This document shows, in pieces, positions 33,013-41,934 of a stretch of DNA of 64,000 nucleotides (the stretch's first letter is position 1; every line of letters starts with the position of its first letter). This stretch comes from UBA4782 sp034430215 (lineage in GTDB: Bacteria > Chloroflexota > Anaerolineae > Anaerolineales > Anaerolineaceae): the NCBI GenBank assembly GCA_034430215.1, contig DAOUFE010000045.1:1-64000 (forward strand). Direction: 5' to 3'. The notes under the pieces were generated by a model, which saw only the letters and a program-made list of their open reading frames with translations, ran no database searches and had not been told where the DNA came from. The position numbers and the translations under genes are program-made.

Positions 33013-33699
33013 TCAACCAGCCAACCCAGGGGTTAATTGTTCGTTCATTTGCGCCTCGCTGATGGCAGCGAGGCGTTCAATTTCTGCCATAATGGTTTTG
33101 GTGACTTCTCGCACATACTCGCGATCTTCTACGTCTCCATGGAAGTACATCGGTTCACCAAACGTGATAGTATATGGTCCATTGAAATACCAGTGTGCTG
33201 ATACTTCTTCTTCACCAGAAACCATGGTCAGGGTTTTAATACGTGTACGTTGAATGTGTATCCCTGCAGGGATGATGGGAGCGCCTGTAGTAATTGCCAG
33301 ACGGGCTGCACCAGTATGCGGCTCTGAGAAGCCACCTTCCAATGGACTGACTTCCCCTTCAGGAAACAGCATTACATTGTGTCCGCGGTTAAGAACATCA
33401 ATTGATCGGTCAAATGCTACTCTGCCGTTTGCTTTTTCAACACAAATAAATCCCATTCGCTTGAGTAATCTTCCAAACGGGCGAATATTGAAGACTTCTT
33501 CGGCGATAAGAATATGAGAGTATTGACGCAGCGCCATTGAAAGCAGGAAAGGATCGCTAACACTCGGGTGATTAGCTACCAGGATCTTGGAGTTCTTAGG
33601 AATGTCCGCCAATTTATTTACTTTTAAGTTAAGACGGATGGTTACATAAGATCCTAATATGGCAAAAGCCAACCAATAAAGAAGTGTTTCTATAATCAT
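33013..33699 (-). CDS. plsC: 1-acyl-glycerol-3-phosphate acyltransferase family protein
   Basis: It probably acylates lysophosphatidic acid in phospholipid synthesis. The 228 residues include an N-terminal membrane helix, the catalytic NHPSVSDPF (about 43-51; a variant of the NHxxxxD box), VEKANGRVAF, and FPEGEVSPLEGGF (about 113-125). The Arg-rich PAGIHIQRTRIK segment fits substrate phosphate binding. The exact acceptor lipid cannot be told. The start is an ATG behind AGAGGA. A TATGCT box with TTTACC upstream is a candidate promoter. Confidence 0.82.
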   Translation of the reverse strand: MIIETLLYWLAFAILGSYVTIRLNLKVNKLADIPKNSKILVANHPSVSDPFLLSMALRQYSHILIAEEVFNIRPFGRLLKRMGFICVEKANGRVAFDRSIDVLNRGHNVMLFPEGEVSPLEGGFSEPHTGAARLAITTGAPIIPAGIHIQRTRIKTLTMVSGEEEVSAHWYFNGPYTITFGEPMYFHGDVEDREYVREVTKTIMAEIERLAAISEAQMNEQLTPGLAG

Positions 33700-33906
33700 A
33701 AATCCTCTGATAAATATTGAATTAGAGCATACCGATAAAGGATACCTGGTAAAGTGTTATCTCTGAAGTCTCTCAGGATAGATTTTTGTTGTTTGATAAG
33801 TCATATTACGATATGCATTGACTATGACAATTCTCATACTTCATCAAACACATTCAAGCGGAAAAGGATACTTACAAAAAAGATAGACGATGGGCTTTGA
33901 AAAAGG

Positions 33907-33912
33907 TATACT
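33907..33912 (+). promoter_or_regulatory. -10 box of gene at 33937
   Basis: TATACT 24 nt before the GTG. The rest of the 237-nt gap between plsC and this gene holds no other feature I can support. Confidence 0.4.
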
Positions 33913-33936
33913 CATAGCAATTATTCAGGAGGTAAA

Positions 33937-34569
33937 GTGCCAAAACAAACATACCAATTAGAACCCAATGGACCTGCACGGTTAGAAATATCCTGGGCGG
34001 CGTTCTGGAAGAATATATCGATCAAGTTGGATGGCGAGGAGATTGGGACCTTTGCCAGTCAGTCGGAATTTCTCACCGGGAAGGAATTCGTTTTACCAGA
34101 TGGGAAAAAACTGACTATCAGACTTGCAAGAACCTTGCTGGGATCAGACATTCATATTTCATATAATGGTAAGCCTCTTCCTGGCACATCAGCACATCCT
34201 GAAACCCGTGTCCGATCCAGCTATATGCTTATATATTTTTGGGGAGGATTGGAAGTAATCTTTGGAATCCTGATGATGGTCACCAATAAGTCTTATTCTT
34301 TGACATCATACAACACGATTTCGATGATATTAGGTCTGGTATACATCCTTTTGGCAAGGATGGTCCAGAAGCGAAACTTGTGGGCGCTGATAGCTTCTAT
34401 TGTCCTCTTTGTTGGTAGTGCAGCTTATGAGGTTTTGGTCACGATGTCAGCAGGGCAATCTCCAGATATGTTCCGTCTGTTGATCCAGGCATTTCTGGTC
34501 TATTATCTCTATCAAGGAATTGGTGCCCTCAAGAAAATAAATGAGGAGAATCCAAATTCACAGATGTAG
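33937..34569 (+). CDS. Unknown four-helix membrane protein
   Basis: I do not recognise it. The 210-residue protein has a soluble beta-rich N-terminal domain (about 1-85, with RLEISWAAFWKNISIKLDGEE) and then about four membrane helices (90-205), including GGLEVIFGILMMVTN and NLWALIASIVLFVGS. The start is GTG (33937) with a strong AGGAGGT at good spacing. The last 12 nt overlap the 3' end of convergent murJ. The N-terminal domain resembles proteins that present a small ligand-binding sandwich next to membrane helices; nothing more can be said. Confidence 0.7.
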   Translation: MPKQTYQLEPNGPARLEISWAAFWKNISIKLDGEEIGTFASQSEFLTGKEFVLPDGKKLTIRLARTLLGSDIHISYNGKPLPGTSAHPETRVRSSYMLIYFWGGLEVIFGILMMVTNKSYSLTSYNTISMILGLVYILLARMVQKRNLWALIASIVLFVGSAAYEVLVTMSAGQSPDMFRLLIQAFLVYYLYQGIGALKKINEENPNSQM

Positions 34570-36144
34570 TCTGGAACGGACAATCCGCAGAATGGATCGA
34601 ACCTCAGGAATTTTCATGAGGATAACGAGAATTCCATAAACCAATACACCAATTGCAACCCCGCCGAGAGTTTGAATGGCGGGGTGCATATTTTGTCCCA
34701 AAAGCATCCAACCAATCAGTGCCGCTGCCATGACGGCAGTTGCACAACTGATCAATCCCACATTTCTCCATATGGAAGCGCCTTCCAATCCGCCTAATTT
34801 GCGGTGCATGAAGATCAACAACGCAATCATTTCCAGGAAGGTTGCCAGGCTGTTTGCCAGTGCAAGCCCGCCGTGCGGCATCCATCCAATAGCACTAAAA
34901 ATTCTGGTGAATGCCAGGCTGAATCCAAGGTTGAGAGTCATGGCGCCCACTCCAACGAACACGGGGGTCTTTGTGTCATGCAGTGCATAAAATGCCCGGC
35001 TGACAATTTCCACCACCGAATGCCCAACCAATCCTGCCGCGTACCAGAGAAGCGCCCAGGCCACCAGTTCTGTAGAAGCACTGTCGAATGCCTGGTATTG
35101 ATAAACGAGTGCCACGAGTGGTTTTCGCAACAAGATCAAACCTAACGAGGCTGGAATGGCTAAAAGTAATACACTACGCAGGGTGGCAGCCAGAGAAGAG
35201 CGCATTTCATCTTTCTTGCCTAAAGCCACCTGAGCTGAAAAGGTTGGCAAGGCTGCGATGGCTATCGATTGGGCAATGGCAGCTTCTGGCATGAGCATGA
35301 GTGGAAATGCCAGGCTGATTCCTGTCAGGCTGCCTTCAGGTTGCAGTGAAGCGAGATAGGTGTTCAGTAAGAAATTCAGTTGAACTACTGCTACACCCAA
35401 CAGTCGCGGACCCATTAATCGGGCTACTTCACGAACTGTGGGCATACTCAATCCCAGTGATGGATGATATTTTCTTTCAGGCAGTTTGAAAAAGCCTGGG
35501 AGTTGGATAAGCAAATGCATGGCTGAGCCAATGACCACGCCCCATGCCAGACCATGGATACCCATGGTTGGTTTTAGTGCCACGATCCCAATGATCCATC
35601 CGAGAGAATACATGGATGGCGCCAAAGCTGGCAGCAAGAAATGTTGGTGGGCATTGAGAATACCCATCAGCAGCCCACTGATGCCAAAGATGACTGAAGA
35701 GATCAATTGGATGCGTAACAGCTCTGCTGTAAGCAATGCCTTTGCAGGGTTCGCGCTGGCAAAACCGGGAGCAAGGATATGATCGACAATCCACGGTGCG
35801 AATATCGCTGAAAGGATGCTGAAACCTGTCAGAATGATGGTAATGAGGTTGAGAATGGATGATGCCAGACGCCACGCCGAAGGTCTATCTTTATTGGCTA
35901 ATAAGCCGGTAAAGGTAGGGACAAAGGCGGAAGCCAGTGCGCCGCCAGCCACCAGATTAAATAATATTTCTGCAAAGCGGTTGGCAGCAAAAAATGCTTC
36001 GCTTTCTGGTGATGTGCCAAATGCCTGCCCTGTCAGACTTTTAGCAAGCAGACCCACCAGTTGGCTGATCACGATAGCCACCATCACGGTACCTGCTGCG
36101 CGTGCGATCTGTCGGTTAGCTGTCTCTTGAGGGATGGAATCCAT
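34558..36144 (-). CDS. murJ: Lipid II flippase MurJ
   Basis: A 528-residue MOP-superfamily membrane protein with about 14 helices, expected to flip the peptidoglycan precursor lipid II. Family features include an N-terminal AAGTVMVAIVISQLVGLLAK, FFAANRFAEILFNLVAGGALASAFVP (the charged first-helix region) and PEAAIAQSIAIAALPTFSAQ. With rho-LysM-M23 elsewhere in the window it points to a peptidoglycan-making cell. Its TATAAT lies 7 nt before the ATG, so the mRNA is predicted to be leaderless; the kinase gene diverges with the same design. Confidence 0.9.
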   Translation of the reverse strand: MDSIPQETANRQIARAAGTVMVAIVISQLVGLLAKSLTGQAFGTSPESEAFFAANRFAEILFNLVAGGALASAFVPTFTGLLANKDRPSAWRLASSILNLITIILTGFSILSAIFAPWIVDHILAPGFASANPAKALLTAELLRIQLISSVIFGISGLLMGILNAHQHFLLPALAPSMYSLGWIIGIVALKPTMGIHGLAWGVVIGSAMHLLIQLPGFFKLPERKYHPSLGLSMPTVREVARLMGPRLLGVAVVQLNFLLNTYLASLQPEGSLTGISLAFPLMLMPEAAIAQSIAIAALPTFSAQVALGKKDEMRSSLAATLRSVLLLAIPASLGLILLRKPLVALVYQYQAFDSASTELVAWALLWYAAGLVGHSVVEIVSRAFYALHDTKTPVFVGVGAMTLNLGFSLAFTRIFSAIGWMPHGGLALANSLATFLEMIALLIFMHRKLGGLEGASIWRNVGLISCATAVMAAALIGWMLLGQNMHPAIQTLGGVAIGVLVYGILVILMKIPEVRSILRIVRSRLHL

Positions 36145-36151
36145 GAATGTG

Positions 36152-36157
36152 ATTATA
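36152..36157 (-). promoter_or_regulatory. -10 of murJ, leaderless spacing
   Basis: Minus strand TATAAT, 7 nt from the ATG, no ribosome-binding site. Confidence 0.55.
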
Positions 36158-36206
36158 CTCGGGAAGTAGAAGAGGTGAAAAAGGAGGAGGATTCAAGGGG
36201 GCAGGG

Positions 36207-36215
36207 TGCTATAAT
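36207..36215 (+). promoter_or_regulatory. Extended -10 of UbiB-like kinase gene, leaderless spacing
   Basis: TGC-TATAAT ends 8 nt before the ATG at 36224. The AAGGAGGAGG string 35 nt upstream is too far away to serve as a ribosome-binding site. Confidence 0.6.
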
Positions 36216-36223
36216 CTTAAATC

Positions 36224-37888
36224 ATGTACAAAGCCCGATATCGTCGTATTCTTGGGTTCTTTGCCAGGATGCTGCTGGGTTTCTTATGGTGGGATATCCT
36301 GCTGCCACGCGTGGGTTTCCGCAAGGCAGGCAGGCGCAGTTTGCCGCGCCGGATGCGCCAGGCTGCATCCTCTTTCCGGGTGCTTGCGATTCAAATGGGT
36401 GGGGTGATGATCAAGGTTGGGCAATTTCTCTCCGCTCGGCTCGATGTGCTGCCACCGGAGGTTACCGATGAGTTGTCAGGGCTGCAGGATGAAGTAGCGC
36501 CCGAACCCTTCGAGAATGTACGGAAAGTGGTTGAAAGCGAATTTGGTGAATCGTTGGAGACTCTGTTCGCAGAATTTGATGTTCAACCGAGAGCTTCGGC
36601 ATCGATTGGGCAGGTGTATGGGGCAAAGCTTCTCTCGGGTGAAGACAGTGATACTGCCTGTGAAAGTATGCCTGTAGTGGTGAAAGTACAACGACCTGAT
36701 ATCGAAAAACTGGTTGAAGTAGATCTCAACGCTCTCCGCGTGGTCAGCCGCTGGCTGATGTACTACAAGCCGATCAGCAAACGTGCCAATGTACCGGTGA
36801 TTCTGGAGGAATTCTCCCGCTCACTGCATGAAGAAATCGATTATCTCACTGAAGGGAAGAATGCAGAGACCTTCGCAGAAAATTTTGCCGATGAACCCGA
36901 TATCCTGGTCCCGAAGGTGTGCTGGTCGCGTACTACTCGGCGGGTGCTTACCCTTGAAGATGTACAGGCAATCAAGATCACCGATTATGAAGCCATTGAT
37001 GCCGCAGGAGTGAGCCGGAAAGAGGTGGCGGACCGACTGTTTGATACTTATCTAAAGCAGATCTTTGAGGACCGCTTTTTCCATGCTGACCCTCATCCGG
37101 GAAACCTGTTCGTACTCCCTGAACCTGATGACGAAGCAAGAGTAAATCATCCCTGGAAATTAGTTTTTGTTGATTTTGGGATGGTAGGCAGAGTTCCATC
37201 CAGTTTGTTTGATGGATTGAGGGAAGGATTGATCGGGCTGGCAACGAAAGATTCAAAACGCATCATTCATGCTTACCAATTGATGGGCATACTGCTGCCC
37301 GGAGCCGACGTCGAAATACTGGAGCAAATAGGAGACAGGCTTTTTGAACGGTTTTGGGGAAAATCCACCACCGAAATGATGGATATGCATCCCGAAGAGG
37401 CTCATCAATTCGTGCAGGAATTTGGCGAGGTATTGTACGATCTGCCATTCCAGGCACCTGAAAATATGATCCTTTTTGTTCGCTGCCTGGGAATCCTTTC
37501 AGGAATGTGTACGGGATTAGATCCTGATTTCAACCTGTGGTTAGGGTTAAGTCCATATGCTGACCGCCTGGTGGCAGCCGAAGGAAAAGGAAAGGTACAA
37601 ACGGTTCTCAAAGAAGCAGAAAAGATCCTCCAAACGATCATTAGTTTGCCTGGTAGAACTGAGCAGCTCTTTAGCCGGATCGAACGCGGAGAGCTACGCG
37701 TGCAGGATCCTGAAGGGAAAAAGCAACTTACAAGGTTGAACAGGTCGGTACGAAAGACAGCAGGTGCAGTAGTATTTGCTGCGTTCTTCCTGGGCTCGAT
37801 ACAGCTTTACCTGGCGGATGCAGGTGTAATGACCTGGGTTATGCTGGCTGCTTCCGGTGTGGCTCTTATCTGGACGATCTTTCTTTGA
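36224..37888 (+). CDS. AarF/UbiB (ABC1) family atypical kinase
   Basis: The 554-residue protein belongs to the UbiB/ADCK family linked to quinone or isoprenoid lipid metabolism. Visible motifs are the KxGQ-type GGVMIKVGQFLSARLDVLP (about 63-81), the Ala-rich loop PRASASIGQVYGAKL (about 124-138), ADPHPGNLFVL in the catalytic loop and VDFGMVG for metal binding. Two membrane helices end the protein (about 505-554). The exact substrate is unknown. The gene has an extended -10 box 8 nt before the ATG and diverges from murJ across 79 nt. Confidence 0.9.
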   Translation: MYKARYRRILGFFARMLLGFLWWDILLPRVGFRKAGRRSLPRRMRQAASSFRVLAIQMGGVMIKVGQFLSARLDVLPPEVTDELSGLQDEVAPEPFENVRKVVESEFGESLETLFAEFDVQPRASASIGQVYGAKLLSGEDSDTACESMPVVVKVQRPDIEKLVEVDLNALRVVSRWLMYYKPISKRANVPVILEEFSRSLHEEIDYLTEGKNAETFAENFADEPDILVPKVCWSRTTRRVLTLEDVQAIKITDYEAIDAAGVSRKEVADRLFDTYLKQIFEDRFFHADPHPGNLFVLPEPDDEARVNHPWKLVFVDFGMVGRVPSSLFDGLREGLIGLATKDSKRIIHAYQLMGILLPGADVEILEQIGDRLFERFWGKSTTEMMDMHPEEAHQFVQEFGEVLYDLPFQAPENMILFVRCLGILSGMCTGLDPDFNLWLGLSPYADRLVAAEGKGKVQTVLKEAEKILQTIISLPGRTEQLFSRIERGELRVQDPEGKKQLTRLNRSVRKTAGAVVFAAFFLGSIQLYLADAGVMTWVMLAASGVALIWTIFL

Positions 37889-37939
37889 TGAGCTGAACAT
37901 GAAAAGAAGATCTCCGGGAATTCTGGTCTGGTCTCTGAA

Positions 37940-37948
37940 TGTTATACT
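37940..37948 (+). promoter_or_regulatory. Extended -10 of rhomboid gene
   Basis: TGT-TATACT, 17 nt before the ATG; GCGGAG lies between, so this one has a short leader with a ribosome-binding site. Confidence 0.5.
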
Positions 37949-37965
37949 AACAGCGGAGAATAGAA

Positions 37966-38658
37966 ATGTTTCCTATCCGTGACACAATTCGATCTCGTTC
38001 ATTTCCAATCATCACCTGGTTTCTCGTGGCAGTGAATGCGATAGTATTTTTTCTCGAATTAAGTATGCCCGAAGCTAAACTAAATGAATTCCTCAACAAT
38101 TTTGCTTTGGTGCCTTCGTATTTAAATTTAACGAATCCTTTTACTTGGTACCCGCTGGTCACGCACATGTTCCTGCATGGTGGATGGATGCATGTCATTA
38201 GCAACTTATGGGTGTTGATCATCTTTGGCGATAATGTAGAAGATCGCATGGGATCATTTCGGTTCCTAGTTTTCTATCTTTTAGGTGGTATTGCAGCCGG
38301 AATATTGCAGGCAACATTATCATTTGGAAGCAATGTTCCCTCTTTAGGTGCAAGTGGAGCAATCGCTGCTGTGATGGGCGCTTATTTTCTTTTCTTCCCA
38401 AAAGCAAAAGTGGTTACTTTCATTCCTTTAGGGTTCATTCCCTGGTTCGTGGATGTTCCTGCAATTATCTATCTGGGTTTCTGGTTCGTTTCACAATTCT
38501 TTTCGGGGGTATTATCACTCTCTGGCGTTGGTGTTTCGGGTGGTATTGCCTGGTGGGCGCATGTTGGAGGGTTTGTATTTGGTTTGGCAATGGGCTGGCT
38601 TTTTACTTTGGGAAAGCGTAAACCCACCTGGCACAAAGATGAATATTACCCCTGGTAA
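37966..38658 (+). CDS. Rhomboid intramembrane serine protease
   Basis: A 230-residue membrane protease with six to seven helices. The catalytic dyad is Ser130 (SLGASGAIAAVMG) and His199 (AWWAHVGGFVFG); HMFLHGGWMHVISNLW supplies the loop-helix His and Asn. It cuts transmembrane segments of unknown targets. It lies 12 nt before a Clp-fold membrane protease and in line with a coiled-coil membrane protein, so the three may form a membrane proteolysis unit; this is inference. Confidence 0.92.
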   Translation: MFPIRDTIRSRSFPIITWFLVAVNAIVFFLELSMPEAKLNEFLNNFALVPSYLNLTNPFTWYPLVTHMFLHGGWMHVISNLWVLIIFGDNVEDRMGSFRFLVFYLLGGIAAGILQATLSFGSNVPSLGASGAIAAVMGAYFLFFPKAKVVTFIPLGFIPWFVDVPAIIYLGFWFVSQFFSGVLSLSGVGVSGGIAWWAHVGGFVFGLAMGWLFTLGKRKPTWHKDEYYPW

Positions 38659-38670
38659 GGAGAAGTTAAA

Positions 38671-39525
38671 ATGGAGTTTTTGAACCTGTTTTGGATATTC
38701 TTGCTCATTGCTTTCCTTGTCCCTCTGATCCGCCAGCGTATGTTGGAAGCCTGCCGGCTAAAAATGTTGCACAAGCTGGAAGAAACACGCGGGTCACGGG
38801 TTATTGCCCTCATTTATCGACAAGAAAAGTTAAGTTTTCTCGGCTTTCCTCTGACTCGCTACCCTGAAATTCAAGATCCAGAGCAATTGTTGCGAGCAAT
38901 TCAATTAACGGATTCCCAAACACCGGTTGACCTGATCCTTCATACCCCATGCGGGCTCGATCTTGCAGCAGAGCAAATTGCCCATGCACTGTCAAAACAT
39001 GAAGGAAAAGTAACGGTTTTCATTCCGCATTATGCCATGTCTGGTGGTACCATAATGGCACTGGCAGCGGATGAAGTGATCATGGATGAAAACGCAGTGC
39101 TGGGTCCTGTTGATCCTCAGATCGGAGAATACCCTGCAGCTTCCATTCTGAAGATGATTGAACAAAAGAAAACATCGAAAGTTGATGATGAAACCCTCAT
39201 CCTGGCAGATGTTTCCCGAAAGGCTATCCAACAGGTAAAAGATATCGTAAGGAAGATCGCCAGAGCTACCTATACAGAAAAACAGGCAGTAGTTCTGGCC
39301 GAGGAACTGACTTCGGGGAAGTGGACATACGATTACCCGATCACAGTGGAAGAAGTACTGAAACTGGGCATCAAGGTGAATACAGAAATGCCCCAAGAAA
39401 TTTATCAATTGATGAATTTATATCCTCAATCAGCATCTCGTCGCCCCGCTTCTATAACAATCACCACACCATACCATTTTCGGGGGCATTCTGAAGCAGA
39501 TGCGGATAAATCAAAGAACAAATGA
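38671..39525 (+). CDS. SDH-family Clp-fold membrane serine protease
   Basis: The 284-residue protein has an N-terminal membrane helix (about 4-22) and a ClpP/SppA-like domain of the SDH (Ser-Asp-His) type, with candidate nucleophile Ser124 in HYAMSGGTIMALAADEV and Asp148 in LGPVDPQIG. These are related to archaeal membrane-bound ClpP-class proteases and act at the cytoplasmic face of the membrane. The C-terminal tail (about 255-284) is polar. It is preceded by GGAGAAG and lies 12 nt after the rhomboid gene. Confidence 0.87.
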   Translation: MEFLNLFWIFLLIAFLVPLIRQRMLEACRLKMLHKLEETRGSRVIALIYRQEKLSFLGFPLTRYPEIQDPEQLLRAIQLTDSQTPVDLILHTPCGLDLAAEQIAHALSKHEGKVTVFIPHYAMSGGTIMALAADEVIMDENAVLGPVDPQIGEYPAASILKMIEQKKTSKVDDETLILADVSRKAIQQVKDIVRKIARATYTEKQAVVLAEELTSGKWTYDYPITVEEVLKLGIKVNTEMPQEIYQLMNLYPQSASRRPASITITTPYHFRGHSEADADKSKNK

Positions 39526-39544
39526 AAGAACTTTTGGAGGGATT

Positions 39545-40228
39545 ATGTCTGAAGAAGAGCAAAAATCCGAAAATATCGAGCAGTCCGAAATCAAAGAACA
39601 TATTGGTGTAGAAGAAACCCCGCAACCCAAAAAACCTGGTCTCTTTGCACGCTTTCACAGGTGGCTTTATAACCCCGAGACAAAGTTTGGAAGGTTCAAC
39701 CGGCGGATGCGCACAGCTCTTATCGTGGCATTGGTCTTTTTAGGAATTGGTATTGGATTGACATATTTCTTCCTTTGCCGTCCGACCCTGACAGCATTAC
39801 AGGGACGAAATGCAGAGTATGACGCTTTGCTGGCAAATTATACCCAGGCACAAAAAGACTTGACTGCCCAATATGAAGAGGTCTCCCGCTTGAATTCGGA
39901 GTTGATCAAAACCACTGACCAATTGGCTAAAGAGCAAAATCATTTGGAATTGATGCGTTTACTCAATGACTTGATGGAAGCCAAGTATTATATCGCTGAC
40001 GATAGCTTTGATACGGCACGAGCAAGCCTGGAAAGTGCCCAAACCCGATTGGTTGGGTTGGAAACTGCCATAAAAGCTGCTGATCCGGAATTATTTGCCA
40101 GTGTATCCAATCGTCTGGAAGGTGCCATTGCTGACCTGCGAATTAAATCTGTTAACACAGCTATGGATATCACGCTGATCGTAAATCAGCTTCGAGAATT
40201 CGAGAATAAGAGTTTCGGAATAGAATAA
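39545..40228 (+). CDS. Unknown single-pass coiled-coil membrane protein
   Basis: I do not recognise the family. The 227-residue protein has an acidic N-terminus (MSEEEQKSENIEQSE), a basic stretch (about 33-58), one membrane helix (about 59-80, ALIVALVFLGIGIGLTYFF) and a long coiled coil (about 88-150), with further helices to the end. The start at 39545 follows TTGGAGGGA; a longer frame from 39500 overlaps the preceding gene and is not favoured. It sits 19 nt after the Clp-fold protease and is followed by a terminator that closes the three-gene unit. Confidence 0.75.
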   Translation: MSEEEQKSENIEQSEIKEHIGVEETPQPKKPGLFARFHRWLYNPETKFGRFNRRMRTALIVALVFLGIGIGLTYFFLCRPTLTALQGRNAEYDALLANYTQAQKDLTAQYEEVSRLNSELIKTTDQLAKEQNHLELMRLLNDLMEAKYYIADDSFDTARASLESAQTRLVGLETAIKAADPELFASVSNRLEGAIADLRIKSVNTAMDITLIVNQLREFENKSFGIE

Positions 40229-40248
40229 GCGTTGCTGGAAGAAAAACA

Positions 40249-40276
40249 AAGCACCGGTCAATGAAGATCGGTGCTT
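40249..40276 (+). terminator. Terminator-like hairpin after gene 39545
   Basis: AAGCACCGGTC and GATCGGTGCTT (one G-T pair), six-base loop, then GTTGTTT. It can also act on the convergent lipoprotein gene. Confidence 0.75.
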
Positions 40277-40297
40277 GTTGTTTAAAGAATAATGGGG

Positions 40298-41269
40298 TTA
40301 CGGATTGAGCCAGTAACTGATCTCATCCACCTCAACGGTATATTTATCCGTAGGTCCGGCATCAACAAATACACCAAATGCACCATTCTCAAAAGTACTG
40401 TCGGTAGTTTCTTCAAGGAAGATGCCGTTCACATATAAACGTATTGTTTTGCCATTTGCCCAAACCCCAAGGCGGTTGGTTTTATTTGCACCTGCATTGA
40501 TGTTGCTGCTGGCTGTCCAATTGATCAAGGTGGAGGCAACACCTTTATCACCTAATTTCCCATTCCATTCCCATAATCGGTATTGGCCATCGCAAGATAC
40601 GCTGAAAAGATAACCCTGGTCTGGGATGTTTGGAACTGGTACCCGAAAGATAATGCCGTAATTATCATTTCCAGAGCAGGAACCACTTTTTACCGTCATG
40701 TCGATGTACATATTCGAGGCATATTTTGTTTGTGGAATACGCCAACCAGAGAGGGTTGTTAAGCCAGTGATTGCCATTGCTCCATTACTCCATGCGGTGT
40801 TGGTAAATGCATCTGATCCTTCAGACCAGAACCATTTGTCTGGATCATCCATTGTATCAGTGGCAGTTGGAGCACCAAATAATGTCTTGGGATCATCTTT
40901 AGAAACAGTAGGGGTGGGACCAGTGGTAACGGAGACCAGTGGAGTTACTTCAGTAGTGGGTACGCCAGTGGTACCCGATTCGGGTGTTGCAGTGAAGGCA
41001 GTCGTTTCAGTTGGTGCGATCGTTGCTTCAATAGTTGCGGTAGCTTCAGGGGTGCTGGTAGGTGGCAAGGTTTGCTCAACAATAATGGGTTGAGTAGATT
41101 CATCTGTTGGGAAGACGAATTGGGTAGCTGTGGCAGGTGGAATACTGCTGGCAAGGATCTCAGCTACGCGGGTTGCCATAGCTTCATCTTCAGCCTGTTG
41201 GCTGCCAGGCAAACTGCATCCAGCCAGAAGTAGAACGGTACATAATGAGAGAAGAGTTTTTTTAACCAT
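40298..41269 (-). CDS. Lipoprotein with Thr/Pro linker and jelly-roll domain
   Basis: The 323-residue protein has a lipoprotein signal (MVKKTLLSLCTVLLLAGC, Cys18), a short helical motif MATRVAEILA, a Thr/Pro/Ala-rich linker (about 45-130) and a C-terminal beta domain (about 140-323) with WRIPQTKYASNMYIDMTVK and GVWANGKTIRLYVNG, the pattern of LamG or DUF1080-like jelly rolls that bind sugars. It is exported and membrane-anchored. The ATG follows GGAGG. The motif after the lipobox recurs in the lipoprotein at 48476. Confidence 0.82.
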   Translation of the reverse strand: MVKKTLLSLCTVLLLAGCSLPGSQQAEDEAMATRVAEILASSIPPATATQFVFPTDESTQPIIVEQTLPPTSTPEATATIEATIAPTETTAFTATPESGTTGVPTTEVTPLVSVTTGPTPTVSKDDPKTLFGAPTATDTMDDPDKWFWSEGSDAFTNTAWSNGAMAITGLTTLSGWRIPQTKYASNMYIDMTVKSGSCSGNDNYGIIFRVPVPNIPDQGYLFSVSCDGQYRLWEWNGKLGDKGVASTLINWTASSNINAGANKTNRLGVWANGKTIRLYVNGIFLEETTDSTFENGAFGVFVDAGPTDKYTVEVDEISYWLNP

Positions 41270-41313
41270 GTTTCCTCCAGGAACATTAATGGGCGTGCAA
41301 GTGCCATGCCAGG

Positions 41314-41799
41314 TTATAGCTTATACCCTATTTGCCGTAAAAACCCTTTTCTCCATGCAATATCCTCTTCGCCCTCAATGCCAAGGGGCGTATTCCCATC
41401 CATGACACCAAGGACTGCGACAAAATCATCTTCCTGAGCTATAACTACTCGGGCAGCGTTGGCGGTGGCGCAGAATATATGGCATACTTCAGGTACAGCT
41501 TTAATGGCATTCAGTACATTCACAGGGTAAAAGCCATTGTCGAGGAAGATGAAGAAACTATGGCCGGCACCTACTGCCTGTGCATTCTGTCTGGCTAAAG
41601 TAATCATGGCTTCACTGGTACCCGACCAGCGGATCAGACGTTTTCCGGATGCTTCACAAAAAGCTACACCAAACTGGATACCAGGGATGGCATTGACCAG
41701 TGCTTCATGAATATCTTCGACTGTTTTGATAAAATGAGACTGACCAAAAATGAAGTTAATCTCTTCAGGTTTTGTGATTTCAATCGTTTTAAGTTCCAC
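41314..41799 (-). CDS. Adenosine-specific kinase family protein
   Basis: The 161-residue protein matches the small adenosine-specific kinase family (formerly DUF355) known mostly from archaea and some bacteria: KPEEINFIFGQSHFIKTVED, FGVAFCEASGKRLIRWSG and the late GVMDGNTPLGIEGEEDI. The family name rests on limited biochemistry; the physiological role is not settled. The start is GTG (41799) behind AGGAGT. It lies alone between the lipoprotein and the divergent NBR1-Ig protein. Confidence 0.85.
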   Translation of the reverse strand: MELKTIEITKPEEINFIFGQSHFIKTVEDIHEALVNAIPGIQFGVAFCEASGKRLIRWSGTSEAMITLARQNAQAVGAGHSFFIFLDNGFYPVNVLNAIKAVPEVCHIFCATANAARVVIAQEDDFVAVLGVMDGNTPLGIEGEEDIAWRKGFLRQIGYKL

Positions 41800-41934
41800 G
41801 GTTCACTCCTTTTTCTTGAAAATTGCCCTGTAATATTGTACCTTATCTATATATTCATATATACTGGCAAGATAATTGCAACGAACGAGTAACGGATAGT
41901 TGTCAAATCTGATCCGGGGTCTGAGGAGGTAATG

